DNA of 64,000 nucleotides, taken from NCBI GenBank assembly GCA_965214495.1, contig OZ243958.1, forward strand, positions 2,790,001 to 2,854,000. Direction: 5' to 3'. This DNA is from JANQOH01 sp965214495. Its GTDB lineage: Bacteria > Pseudomonadota > Alphaproteobacteria > UBA7887. A program made the position numbers and the translations under genes. This document shows, piece by piece, positions 33,981 through 42,095 of the stretch (position 1 is the first letter of the stretch; every line of letters starts with the position of its first letter). Below the pieces are notes generated by a model that worked only from the letters and a program-made list of their open reading frames with translations, had not been told where the DNA came from and made no database searches.

Positions 33981-35250
33981 GTCGCCAGTAGGCATCCGTG
34001 CCCTTCAGGGCAGCGTTGTCCTTCGCGTAATCCCACGGAATTTCACCGTCTTCATTCCGCGCATTCGGGTCCGCGCCGGCGGCCAGCAACGCCGCCACTA
34101 CCGAAGGCGTTTCGCTCCCGGCCGCCGCCCCATGCAGGGGCGTAACCCCGTGTTCAGTCCGCGCGTTCGGGTCCGCGCCAGCGGCCAGCAACGCCGCCAC
34201 TACCGAAGGGGATTTGCTCTGCGCCGCCGCCACATGCAGGGGCGTCCATCCGCCGTCGTCCCGCGCGTTCAGGTCCGCGCCGGCGTCCACCAGCGCCGCC
34301 ACTATCGAGGGTGTTTCGCTGAGCGCCGCCGCCGAATTCAGGGGCGTCCATCCGAATTCATTCCGCGCGTTCGGGTCCGCGCCGGCGTCCAGCAACGCCG
34401 CCACTACCGAAGGCGTTTCACTAAACGCCGCCGCCTTATGTAGGGGCGTATATCCGCCTTCGTCTCGAGCGTTCGGGTCCGCGCCAGCGGCCAGCAACGC
34501 CGCCACTACCGAAGGGGATTTGCTCTGCGCCGCCGCCACATGCAGGGGCGTCCATCCGAATTCATTCCGCGCGTTCGGGTCCGCGCCGGCGTCCACCAGC
34601 GCCGTCACCACCGAAGGGGTTTCGCTGTGCTGCGCAGCCCTATGCAAGGGCGTCCCTCCGAATTCATCCCGCGTGTTCGGGTCCGCGCCGGCGTCCACCA
34701 GCGCCGCCACTATCGAAGGGGATTTGCTCTGCGCCGCCGCCACATGCAGGGGCGTCCATCCGCCTTCACCCTGCGCGTTCGGGTCCGCGCCGGCGTCCAC
34801 CAGCGCCGCCACTATCGAAGGGGATTTGCTCTGCGCCGCCGCCACATGCAGGGGCGTCCATCCGCCTTCACCCTGCGCGTTCGGGTCCGCGCCGGCGTCC
34901 ACCAGCGCCGCCACTACCGAAGGGGTTTCGCTGCGCTCCGCCGCCCAATGCAGGGGCGTATATCCGCCTTCGTCTCGAGCGTTCGGGTCCGCGCCGGCGT
35001 CCACCAGCGCCGCCACCACCGAAGGGGTTTCGCTGCGCTCCGCCGCCCAATGCAGGGGCGTAACCCCGTGTTCAGTCCGCGCGTTCGGGTCTGCGCCGTC
35101 CGACAGGCAACGCGAAACATCCGCCGTCGTGGCGTTCTCGAAGAACGCCTTTGTGTTCCAGTCGGCGCACGAAACTTGCGCCGTCGCTGCGCCAGCAAGC
35201 CCAAGCCATAAGGCGCAACACGCGCAAACCGCAATCGGCAATCGCGACAT
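33958..35250 (-). CDS. Exported ankyrin-repeat protein with ten near-identical repeats
   Basis: The 430-residue protein starts with a signal peptide (RLPIAVCACCALWLGLAGAA, cut near TAQ), then a short cysteine-bearing cap (SCADWNTKAFFENATTADV). Ten 33-residue ankyrin repeats of the form GADPNARxExGxTPLHxAA follow, with an eleventh, degenerate, at the C-terminus. ATG 35250 has GGGAGACTGGA upstream as a ribosome-binding site. The protein should be periplasmic or secreted; ankyrin arrays bind other proteins. Repeats 3 and 4 are identical, pointing to recent duplication. It lies between the integrase relics and guaB. Confidence 0.88.
   Translation of the reverse strand: MSRLPIAVCACCALWLGLAGAATAQVSCADWNTKAFFENATTADVSRCLSDGADPNARTEHGVTPLHWAAERSETPSVVAALVDAGADPNARDEGGYTPLHWAAERSETPSVVAALVDAGADPNAQGEGGWTPLHVAAAQSKSPSIVAALVDAGADPNAQGEGGWTPLHVAAAQSKSPSIVAALVDAGADPNTRDEFGGTPLHRAAQHSETPSVVTALVDAGADPNARNEFGWTPLHVAAAQSKSPSVVAALLAAGADPNARDEGGYTPLHKAAAFSETPSVVAALLDAGADPNARNEFGWTPLNSAAALSETPSIVAALVDAGADLNARDDGGWTPLHVAAAQSKSPSVVAALLAAGADPNARTEHGVTPLHGAAAGSETPSVVAALLAAGADPNARNEDGEIPWDYAKDNAALKGTDAYWRLNEARFE
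34040..35110 (-). repeat. Tandem 99-bp repeats inside the ankyrin gene
   Basis: About ten and a half units of 99 bases. The units covering roughly 34693-34890 are the same base for base, and others differ at a few sites only. Identity at silent positions shows recent unit duplication or gene conversion rather than protein-level constraint. Confidence 0.85.
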
Positions 35251-35369
35251 TTCCAGTCTCCCGCGCCGCTCGATCATGGCAGCATAGCACCTTGTGCGCG
35301 CCGGTATCGAGAACAACGGAGAGATCTTTCATGGCGGCGCCGCCCCGCCCGGCATCCGGTATCGCCGTT

Positions 35370-36836
35370 CTACCGACCGGGATCGTAGTTCGGCGCCTCG
35401 CGGGTGATCGTGACGTCGTGAACGTGGCCCTCGCGCACCCCGGAAGCCGTCACGCGCTGAAAGGCGACATTGGCCTGGAATTCGGCGATCGTGACGTTGC
35501 CGGTGTAGCCCATCGCGGCGCGCAGACCGCCGACGAGCTGGTGCAGAACCGGACCGGCAGGCCCCTTGAACGGCACCCGCGCCTCGATTCCCTCCGGCAC
35601 CAGGTCGAGCGCGTCGGCGACCTCTTCCTGGAAATAGCGGTCGGCCGAGCCGCGCGCCATCGCTCCCACGGACCCCATCCCGCGATAGGACTTGTAGCTG
35701 CGGCCCTGAAACAGATAGACCTCGCCCGGCGCCTCGGCGGTGCCGGCGAGCAACGACCCGACCATGGCGCAGTCGGCGCCCGCGCCGAGCGCCTTCGCCA
35801 AGTCGCCCGAGAAGCGGATTCCGCCGTCGGCGATCGCCGGCACCCCGGCCGCGCGGCAGATGTCGGCCGCGTCGCGCAAGGCCGTGAACTGCGGCACCCC
35901 GACCCCGGCCACCACCCGCGTGGTGCAGATCGATCCCGGACCGATGCCGACCTTCACGGCGTCGGCGCCGGCGTCGATCAACGCCTTCGCGCCCTCCGCC
36001 GTCGCCACGTTGCCGCCGACGATCTGCGTGTGGTTCGACAATGCCTTGGCTTTGCGGACGGTTTCGATCACGCCGCGCGAATGGCCGTGTGCGGTATCGA
36101 CCACCAATACATCGACCTCGGCGGCGATCAGCACTCGCGCGCGCTCCAGTTCCCCGGCGCCGACGCCGATCGCGGCGGCCACGCGCAGCCGGCCCTTGTC
36201 GTCCTTGCTCGCATGGGGAAATTTCTGCGCCTTCTCGATATCGGTTACCGTGATCAGACCGATGCACTGATAGTCGTCATCGACCACCAGAAGTTTCTCG
36301 ATGCGGTGCCGGTGCAATAGCTGCTTCGCCTCTTCGCCGCCGATACCCTCCGACACGGTGACCAACCCTTCACGGGTCATCAGATCGCGCGCGGGCAACG
36401 CCGGATCGCGGGCGAAACGCACATCGCGGTTGGTCACGATCCCGACCAGCTTGCCGTTTCCCGCTTCGACCACCGGGAATCCCGAGAATTTGTGCTGATC
36501 CTGAAGCGCGTGCAGTTCCGCGAGCGTGGTCTCCGGCGTCACGGTGACCGGATCGATCACCATCCCGGACTCGAACTTCTTCACGCGCCGGACATGGTTG
36601 GCCTGCTGCTGCGCGCTCTGGTTCTTGTGGATAACGCCGACGCCGCCCGCCTGGGCCATCGCAATGGCCAACCCGTCTTCGGTCACCGTGTCCATCGCCG
36701 CGGAAACCAGTGGAATTCCCAAGGCGATGTCGCGGGTGAATCGTGTTCGGGTATCCACCTCGGCCGGCAGCACTGTGGAGGCGGCGGGCTTGATCAGAAC
36801 ATCGTCGAAGGTCAGCGCTTCCGTGAGTTCCATCAT
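35370..36836 (-). CDS. guaB: Inosine-5'-monophosphate dehydrogenase GuaB
   Basis: The 488-residue enzyme oxidises IMP to XMP, the first step to GMP. It has the TIM-barrel halves around a two-CBS regulatory insert (about 95-205). The catalytic loop is GPGSICTTR with the active Cys, and the flap follows GSVGAMARGSADRYFQ. The start is MM at 36836, with GGAGAGGG upstream; the open frame to 36965 is not coding. rlmE lies upstream on the same strand. Confidence 0.96.
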   Translation of the reverse strand: MMELTEALTFDDVLIKPAASTVLPAEVDTRTRFTRDIALGIPLVSAAMDTVTEDGLAIAMAQAGGVGVIHKNQSAQQQANHVRRVKKFESGMVIDPVTVTPETTLAELHALQDQHKFSGFPVVEAGNGKLVGIVTNRDVRFARDPALPARDLMTREGLVTVSEGIGGEEAKQLLHRHRIEKLLVVDDDYQCIGLITVTDIEKAQKFPHASKDDKGRLRVAAAIGVGAGELERARVLIAAEVDVLVVDTAHGHSRGVIETVRKAKALSNHTQIVGGNVATAEGAKALIDAGADAVKVGIGPGSICTTRVVAGVGVPQFTALRDAADICRAAGVPAIADGGIRFSGDLAKALGAGADCAMVGSLLAGTAEAPGEVYLFQGRSYKSYRGMGSVGAMARGSADRYFQEEVADALDLVPEGIEARVPFKGPAGPVLHQLVGGLRAAMGYTGNVTIAEFQANVAFQRVTASGVREGHVHDVTITREAPNYDPGR

Positions 36837-36855
36837 CCCTCTCCAAGGCGCGGCC

Positions 36856-36883
36856 ACTATAGCGCCGCGCTTTCGCCCGCCAA
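36856..36883 (-). promoter_or_regulatory. Probable guaB promoter
   Basis: On the minus strand TTGGCG (36883-36878) and TATAGT (36861-36856) are 16 bases apart. The -10 box ends 19 bases before the ATG at 36836, giving a very short leader that still holds the ribosome-binding site. Confidence 0.5.
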
Positions 36884-36894
36884 GGCCGCGCCGT

Positions 36895-37560
36895 TCACCC
36901 GCGAAAACCGCGCGCCACGACGTATGTCTCCGCCGATTCGGCGCGGCTCGCCGGCGGCTTGACATGTCTGACCTCGCGAAAGGTCCGTTTCATGCGCGCC
37001 AGCACCGCGCCTTCGCCGCCGCCCTGAAGCACTTTGGCGACGAAATGGCCGCCGTCGCCCAACACGCCGGCAGCGAACTCGAACGCGGCTTCGCACAGAG
37101 CGACGACCCGCAGGCGGTCGGCCGAGGTTCCGGTCGCCGGCGCCGCCATATCGCTGAGCACGACTCCGGCGCGGCCGGCGAGCGCCTCGCAAATCGCCGC
37201 CCGGCCCTTGGGGTCCAGGAAATCGGCGCGGACGATCGCCGCGTGGGAGAGCGGCTCCATCGGCGCCAGGTCGCAGGCGATCACCCGGCCCCGACCGCCG
37301 ACTCGTTCGCACGCCACCTGGGTCCAGCCGCCGGGCGCGGCGCCGAGGTCGACCACGACAGCGCCGCGCCGCAACAATGCGAACCGGTCGTCGATCTCGA
37401 TCAATTTGTATGCGGCGCGGCTGCGATAGCCCGCCGCGCGCGCCTCGGCGACATAGGGATCGTTGAGTTGCCGCGCCAACCAGCGCGTCGACGAGACGCT
37501 GCGGCCTTTCGCCGTTCTCACGCGCTGCCGCGCGCGGCGCCGGGCGGGCGATCTGGCCAC
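36895..37560 (-). CDS. rlmE: 23S rRNA 2'-O-ribose U2552 methyltransferase RlmE
   Basis: The 221-residue protein has the FtsJ/RlmE fold with the K-D-K-E tetrad: Lys in SRAAYKLIEID, Asp in VVLSDMAAPATG, Lys in HFVAKVLQGG and Glu in AESAETYVVA. SAM binds at VVDLGAAPGGWTQVA. A basic N-terminal tail of about 25 residues precedes the domain, usual for alphaproteobacteria. It modifies U2552 of the ribosomal A loop late in 50S assembly. Confidence 0.93.
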   Translation of the reverse strand: MARSPARRRARQRVRTAKGRSVSSTRWLARQLNDPYVAEARAAGYRSRAAYKLIEIDDRFALLRRGAVVVDLGAAPGGWTQVACERVGGRGRVIACDLAPMEPLSHAAIVRADFLDPKGRAAICEALAGRAGVVLSDMAAPATGTSADRLRVVALCEAAFEFAAGVLGDGGHFVAKVLQGGGEGAVLARMKRTFREVRHVKPPASRAESAETYVVARGFRG

Positions 37561-37586
37561 TTGCTGCGGCGGCGCCGTCGCGGGTT

Positions 37587-38009
37587 CTAACCGACGATTT
37601 CCAGGCCGCTGAAGAAGAAACCGATCTCGGTTGCCGCGGTTTCCGCCGAGTCGGAGCCGTGGACGGAGTTCGCCTCGATCGATTCAGCGAAATCGCGCCG
37701 GATCGTTCCTTCGTCGGCGTTCGCCGGGTCGGTCGCGCCCATGATCTCGCGGTTGCGTTCGATCGCGTCCTCGCCCTCGAGGGCCTGCACCACCACCGGT
37801 CCGGAACACATGAAGGTGCAGAGGTCGTTGAAGAAGGCACGCTCGCGATGCACCGCGTAAAACGCCTCGGCTTGGGTTCGGGTGAGCGCGATGCGTTTCT
37901 GCGCAACGATCCGCAGACCCGCGGCCTCGAAACGCGCACAGATCCGCCCCGTCAGATTGCGGCGCGTGGCGTCGGGTTTGATGATCGACAGGGTGCGTTC
38001 GACCGCCAT
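37587..38009 (-). CDS. ndk: Nucleoside-diphosphate kinase
   Basis: At 140 residues it is full length. It starts ERTLSIIKPDATRRNLTG, and the active-site histidine lies in NSVHGSDSAETA. Ndk equalises NTP and dNTP pools by phosphohistidine transfer. The start ATG at 38009 is the family start; the open frame further upstream overlaps the next gene's leader. It is divergent from the ABC-F gene and lies 26 bases upstream of rlmE on the same strand. Confidence 0.96.
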   Translation of the reverse strand: MAVERTLSIIKPDATRRNLTGRICARFEAAGLRIVAQKRIALTRTQAEAFYAVHRERAFFNDLCTFMCSGPVVVQALEGEDAIERNREIMGATDPANADEGTIRRDFAESIEANSVHGSDSAETAATEIGFFFSGLEIVG

Positions 38010-38127
38010 GACGATTTCCGTTCGCGGATGCAGGATCGCGGCGTTATATCCACGCGCGTCCCGACCGACAACCGGATCGGCCGTCGTCGGGCGCACCGCC
38101 CGACGCGGAGACGCTTCCGAACCGTCC

Positions 38128-40002
38128 ATGCTGCAACTCACCGGGGTTCGCTATCGGATCGGCGGGCGTCCGATCCTCGACGGCGCCGGCTTCGTCGTGC
38201 CCGAGGGTCATCGTGCGGCGTTGGTTGGCCGTAACGGCAGCGGCAAGAGCACCCTGTTGCGCCTGATCGCCGGTGAGATCGAATGCGAATCGGGTGACAT
38301 CGTTTTGCCCAAGGGCGCCCGTGTGGGACATGCGGCGCAAACCGCACCGTCGGGCGCCGCAAGCATATGCGACACCGTCCTCGCCGCCGACGGCGAGCGG
38401 GCGCGCCTGCTCGCCGAGGCCGAGAGCGCCCCCGACGGCTCGCGGCTCGCGGCGATACATACGCGCCTGGAGGAAATCGGGGCGTATGCCGCGCCGGCGC
38501 GCGCGGCGGCGATCCTGCACGGACTCGGTTTCGATGCGCGGGCGCAAGAAGCGCCGCTCGATTCCTTTTCGGGGGGCTGGCGGATGCGCGTCGGGCTGGC
38601 TGCCGCACTGTTCGCCGAACCCGATCTGCTGCTCCTCGATGAACCGACCAACCATCTCGATCTCGAAGCGAGCCTGTGGCTGACCGCCTTCCTCGCGCGC
38701 TGGCCGCGCACTCTTCTGATCTGTAGCCACGACCGAAACCTGATCGATCGGGTCGCGACCGAGACCGTGCTTTTGGCGAACGGTCGAACCCGGCTCTACC
38801 GCGGCGGCTTCGAAGCGTTCCTCCGCGCCCGGCGCGAACAGCTCGCGCGGGATTCGGCGGCGCGCAAGCGGATGGCGGCGGCCCGCCGGCACATGCAATC
38901 CTATATCGATCGCTTTCGTTATCAGGCGAGCAAGGCGCGGCAGGCCCAAAGCCGGGTCAAGATGCTGGAAAAACTCGGCGCGCCGCCGCCGCCGCTCGCC
39001 GAAGCCCCGGTGCGCTTGCGCTTCCCCGACCCGGCGCCGCTGCCGCCGCCGCTGTTCCATCTGGACGCCGCGGCGGTGGGTTACGATCCCCGTCGTCCGG
39101 TGCTCCGCGCGCTCGACCTCCGCATCGACATGGACGATCGCATCGCCCTCCTGGGGGCCAACGGCAACGGCAAGACCACGCTGATGCGCCTGTTGGCCGG
39201 CCAGTTGTCACCCGGTGCAGGCGTTGTGCGCAGGGCGCCCCGCCTGACCGTCGGTCACTACGCTCAGGAGCGGAACAAGGCGATCGATCCGGCACTGAGC
39301 GCGGTGCAGCATGTGGCGGCGCTGTGGCCCGATGCGACCGAGACTGCGCGGCGCGCCCATTGCGGGCGGTTCGGTTTCGAGGGCGCGCGTGCCGACCAGC
39401 CGGCCGCGACACTGTCCGGCGGCGAAACCGTGCGGCTGGCGCTGGCCCTGATTTGCTGTTCGCGGCCGCATATCCTGTTGCTCGACGAACCCACCGACCA
39501 TCTCGATATGGACGCACGCGAGGCTTTCATCGCTGCCGTCAACGACTATGCGGGAGCGGTGGTTCTGGTGACCCACGACCGCGACGTGATCGAGCGCATC
39601 GCGAACCGTCTGTGGCTGGTCGCCGGCGGTCGCTGCCGCGTCTTCGACGGCGACCTTGACGACTACCGGCGGATGACACTGCGCGACCGGGCGGCCGCCC
39701 CGGTGCCCGGACGGAAGGCGGGCAGGAGAAAGCGCGACGAGCGGCGACGCGCCGCGGACAAGCGGGCCGGGGCGACCGACTTGCGGCGCGCCGCGCGGAT
39801 GGCGGAAGCCAGGATAGAAACACTGAGCGCCGCCGTCGCGGCGCTCGATGTGCAAATCGCCGACCCTGCGCTCTACGCCGGCGAACCCGCGCGAATCGTC
39901 GATCTGAACCGCCGCCGCGCCGCCGCCGCCAAGGCTCTTTCCGCTGCTGAAGCGGAATGGCTGGCGGCGGCGGAGAGTTTGGAGACCGCGATGGGCGATT
40001 GA
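38128..40002 (+). CDS. ABC-F family ATPase (Uup/YheS-like)
   Basis: The 624-residue soluble protein has two ABC domains in one chain with no membrane part. Domain 1 has GRNGSGKST, SGGWRMRVGLAAALF and LLLLDEPTNHLDLE. The linker is a basic helix (YQASKARQAQSRVKMLEKL). Domain 2 has GANGNGKTT, LSGGETVRLALALI and LLLDEPTDHLDMD. The C-terminus is a coiled coil with basic patch. ABC-F proteins act on ribosomes as translation factors or on DNA (Uup). The exact subgroup cannot be fixed here; YheS-like is the closest feel. Confidence 0.92.
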   Translation: MLQLTGVRYRIGGRPILDGAGFVVPEGHRAALVGRNGSGKSTLLRLIAGEIECESGDIVLPKGARVGHAAQTAPSGAASICDTVLAADGERARLLAEAESAPDGSRLAAIHTRLEEIGAYAAPARAAAILHGLGFDARAQEAPLDSFSGGWRMRVGLAAALFAEPDLLLLDEPTNHLDLEASLWLTAFLARWPRTLLICSHDRNLIDRVATETVLLANGRTRLYRGGFEAFLRARREQLARDSAARKRMAAARRHMQSYIDRFRYQASKARQAQSRVKMLEKLGAPPPPLAEAPVRLRFPDPAPLPPPLFHLDAAAVGYDPRRPVLRALDLRIDMDDRIALLGANGNGKTTLMRLLAGQLSPGAGVVRRAPRLTVGHYAQERNKAIDPALSAVQHVAALWPDATETARRAHCGRFGFEGARADQPAATLSGGETVRLALALICCSRPHILLLDEPTDHLDMDAREAFIAAVNDYAGAVVLVTHDRDVIERIANRLWLVAGGRCRVFDGDLDDYRRMTLRDRAAAPVPGRKAGRRKRDERRRAADKRAGATDLRRAARMAEARIETLSAAVAALDVQIADPALYAGEPARIVDLNRRRAAAAKALSAAEAEWLAAAESLETAMGD

Positions 40003-40030
40003 CCCTTCGCGGTGGCGAGGCGGGGCCCGG

Positions 40031-41239
40031 TCAGGCCGCGCAGCCCGGTTCGGGATCGACCGGCCCCAGACGCTCGACGACTTCCAGCCCGTCGCCCTGC
40101 CCCTGCGCGGCGACGATGTTGAAGCGCGCATGACGATTCTGCGCATCGATCGTCACCGGGCCGGTTGCGCTGTCGAATTTCAGCCCTTTCAGCCCCTCGA
40201 GAATCGCCGGCGCGGCCGCCTCTCCGGCGGTCTCGACAGCCGCGGCGATGGCGGCGAGCGCGTTGTAGTGGGTAAAGGCGTAGTAGGTCGCAGGCATGTC
40301 TGCCCCGCCGACACGCCTCATGCGCGCCACGAGGTCCGGCACGCCGCCCGCGCTGTCGGTGGCGACGAACGGCGACACCGTCGCGACTTGCGCCACCTCG
40401 TTCAGGGGCAGTTCGCGCGCGTGGAGCTCGTTGAAACCGACCCAGCCGAACTTGATGCGGTTAAGCAGGCCAAGCGCGCGCGCCTGATGGACGAAACGAA
40501 CGCCGTGCAGCCGCGGCACGCAAAACACGACCGTGTCGGCCCCGGTATCGACGATCCAGCGGATGATGGCCTGGAACGACTCTTCGCCGACCGGGGTCAG
40601 CGCCTGCCCCGTTACGGAGCCTTCGAACCCGTAGATGACTTTGAGGATCGCCTGGCGAAAACTCGACAACTGCCAGCTCGAATACGTGCCGACGAGGAAG
40701 TAGGTTCGCCCTTCGCCGCCGTCGAGATGACGGATCAACGAGAAGATGTCCTGGTTCGGAGTCGGCCCGACCGAGAAATAAGTGTCGGCGCAGAACAGTC
40801 CTTCGTTGTTGGATGCCGAAACCACCGGTATGCCCAAAGTGCCGAAGGTCGCGGCAGCGGTCTTGCGGCCGGCAGCGATGAACGGGCCGACCGCGGCGGC
40901 GATGTTCTCTTCTTCCACCAGCCGGGTGCAGGTATCGGCCAAGCCTTGCGGTGTCCCCGCCGTGTCCGCATACACGATGTCGACGTGCCGTCCGAGCACC
41001 CCGCCCGAGCCGTTGATCGCATCGGCCGCGGCCTGGAGGCCCAGGCGCATCTGCATGGCCTGATCGTCGAGTCCGCCGGTCAGCGGCAGCAATGCGCCGA
41101 CCCGCAACGCTCCGCTCTGGCCGAGCGACGGCAGCGGCGTCAGGCCGGCGGCCGCGGTCGCCGCGAGCCCGGCCAGTATGCGGCGGCGGTTCGGCCGCCG
41201 GGCTTCCACGTTTCGCACTTCGTGACCGGTCATCGTCAT
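40031..41239 (-). CDS. ABC-type solute-binding protein (branched-chain amino acid/urea type), Tat-exported
   Basis: The 402-residue protein has a twin-arginine leader (RRPNRRRILAGLAATAAAGL) and then a periplasmic-binding fold of the Peripla_BP_5/LivK class: LRVGALLPLTGGLDDQAMQM, LAAAADAINGSGGVLGR-like start and IPVVSASNNEGLF. Such proteins capture amino acids, amides or urea for an ABC importer. No permease or ATPase genes are adjacent, so the partner is elsewhere. ATG 41239 includes a few extra residues before the Tat motif. Confidence 0.85.
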   Translation of the reverse strand: MTMTGHEVRNVEARRPNRRRILAGLAATAAAGLTPLPSLGQSGALRVGALLPLTGGLDDQAMQMRLGLQAAADAINGSGGVLGRHVDIVYADTAGTPQGLADTCTRLVEEENIAAAVGPFIAAGRKTAAATFGTLGIPVVSASNNEGLFCADTYFSVGPTPNQDIFSLIRHLDGGEGRTYFLVGTYSSWQLSSFRQAILKVIYGFEGSVTGQALTPVGEESFQAIIRWIVDTGADTVVFCVPRLHGVRFVHQARALGLLNRIKFGWVGFNELHARELPLNEVAQVATVSPFVATDSAGGVPDLVARMRRVGGADMPATYYAFTHYNALAAIAAAVETAGEAAAPAILEGLKGLKFDSATGPVTIDAQNRHARFNIVAAQGQGDGLEVVERLGPVDPEPGCAA

Positions 41240-41444
41240 CGGTTCCCTCCCCGCATCGCATCGCGACGGTGGCGCATCCTATCCCACACTACATCATTCG
41301 CCTCATCGTGTTCTCGACTCCGCGCCGGACGGGGGGTATGGTGACGACCTTCCTTGATCGCGCGGCGGGTGGACGTGACAGGACAGCCGGGGCGGATTCG
41401 CTCGGCAGTGCCCCGCTGGTCGCGAAGGACTGGAGGACGCCGGC

Positions 41445-42038
41445 ATGACGATATCGAAGACGGTGTGGACGCCTGTCCGCGTGGCGGCAGTGCTGGTGGC
41501 ATGCCTTGGCACCTCGGCCTGTGGCGGCCTCGACGACGTGGATGTGAAGGCCGACTATCCGTCCGACAGTTCCGCCACCACAGGCACCTACGACCACTCG
41601 GTGTTCCGCAACGTTCGCGAAGAGAGCCTGCTCGGCGGCGACGGGATCGTGCTGTTCGGCGGCGCCGAATACGACGCCGCGCGCGCCGCCGAGGCCGGGC
41701 GCGGGGCCGGTATCGGGGTCAACGCCTGGCTGTGGCGCGCCTCGCTCGACACGCTGTCGTTCATGCCGCTGGCTTCGGCCGACCCGTTCGGCGGTGTGAT
41801 CATCACCGATTGGTATGCGCCGCCCGAAAACCCCGACGAACGCTTCAAGGCCACCGCGTTCATCCTGGAGCGCGCGTTGCGCGCCGACGGTGTGCGCGTG
41901 TCGGTGTTCCGCCAGGTGTCCGACGACGGTGGCAATTGGCGCGACGCGCCGGTCGGCGAAACCATGGCCGGCGACCTCGAGAACACGATCCTGACCCGCG
42001 CCCGTCAACTGAGAATCCGCGCCGGCGCCGACCGCTAG
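41445..42038 (+). CDS. DUF3576 lipoprotein
   Basis: The 197-residue protein has a lipoprotein signal (AAVLVACLGTSACGGLDD, lipobox TSAC) and the DUF3576 domain (GIGVNAWLWRASLDTLSFMPL, DPFGGVIITDWY). The family is largely alphaproteobacterial and of unknown function, predicted at the outer membrane. It is regularly found just before leuS and lptE, as here, which may point to a role with lipopolysaccharide transport. leuS starts 57 bases later. Confidence 0.87.
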   Translation: MTISKTVWTPVRVAAVLVACLGTSACGGLDDVDVKADYPSDSSATTGTYDHSVFRNVREESLLGGDGIVLFGGAEYDAARAAEAGRGAGIGVNAWLWRASLDTLSFMPLASADPFGGVIITDWYAPPENPDERFKATAFILERALRADGVRVSVFRQVSDDGGNWRDAPVGETMAGDLENTILTRARQLRIRAGADR

Positions 42039-42095
42039 CCGTTTCAGCCCGCCCTCGCCCCGCACTCTCGTCGGGCAGCCGGGAGACGGTCGCTC

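Noticed and set aside
34040..35110. Regular repeats that could suggest a CRISPR array
   Set aside because: Units are 99 bases, contiguous, in frame and encode ankyrin repeats. There are no spacers and no cas genes.
34214..35287. A 357-residue plus-strand frame across the ankyrin gene
   Set aside because: It is the antisense of the repeat array, so its own repeats simply mirror the 99-bp units. The minus-strand frame has a signal peptide, ribosome-binding site and a known fold.
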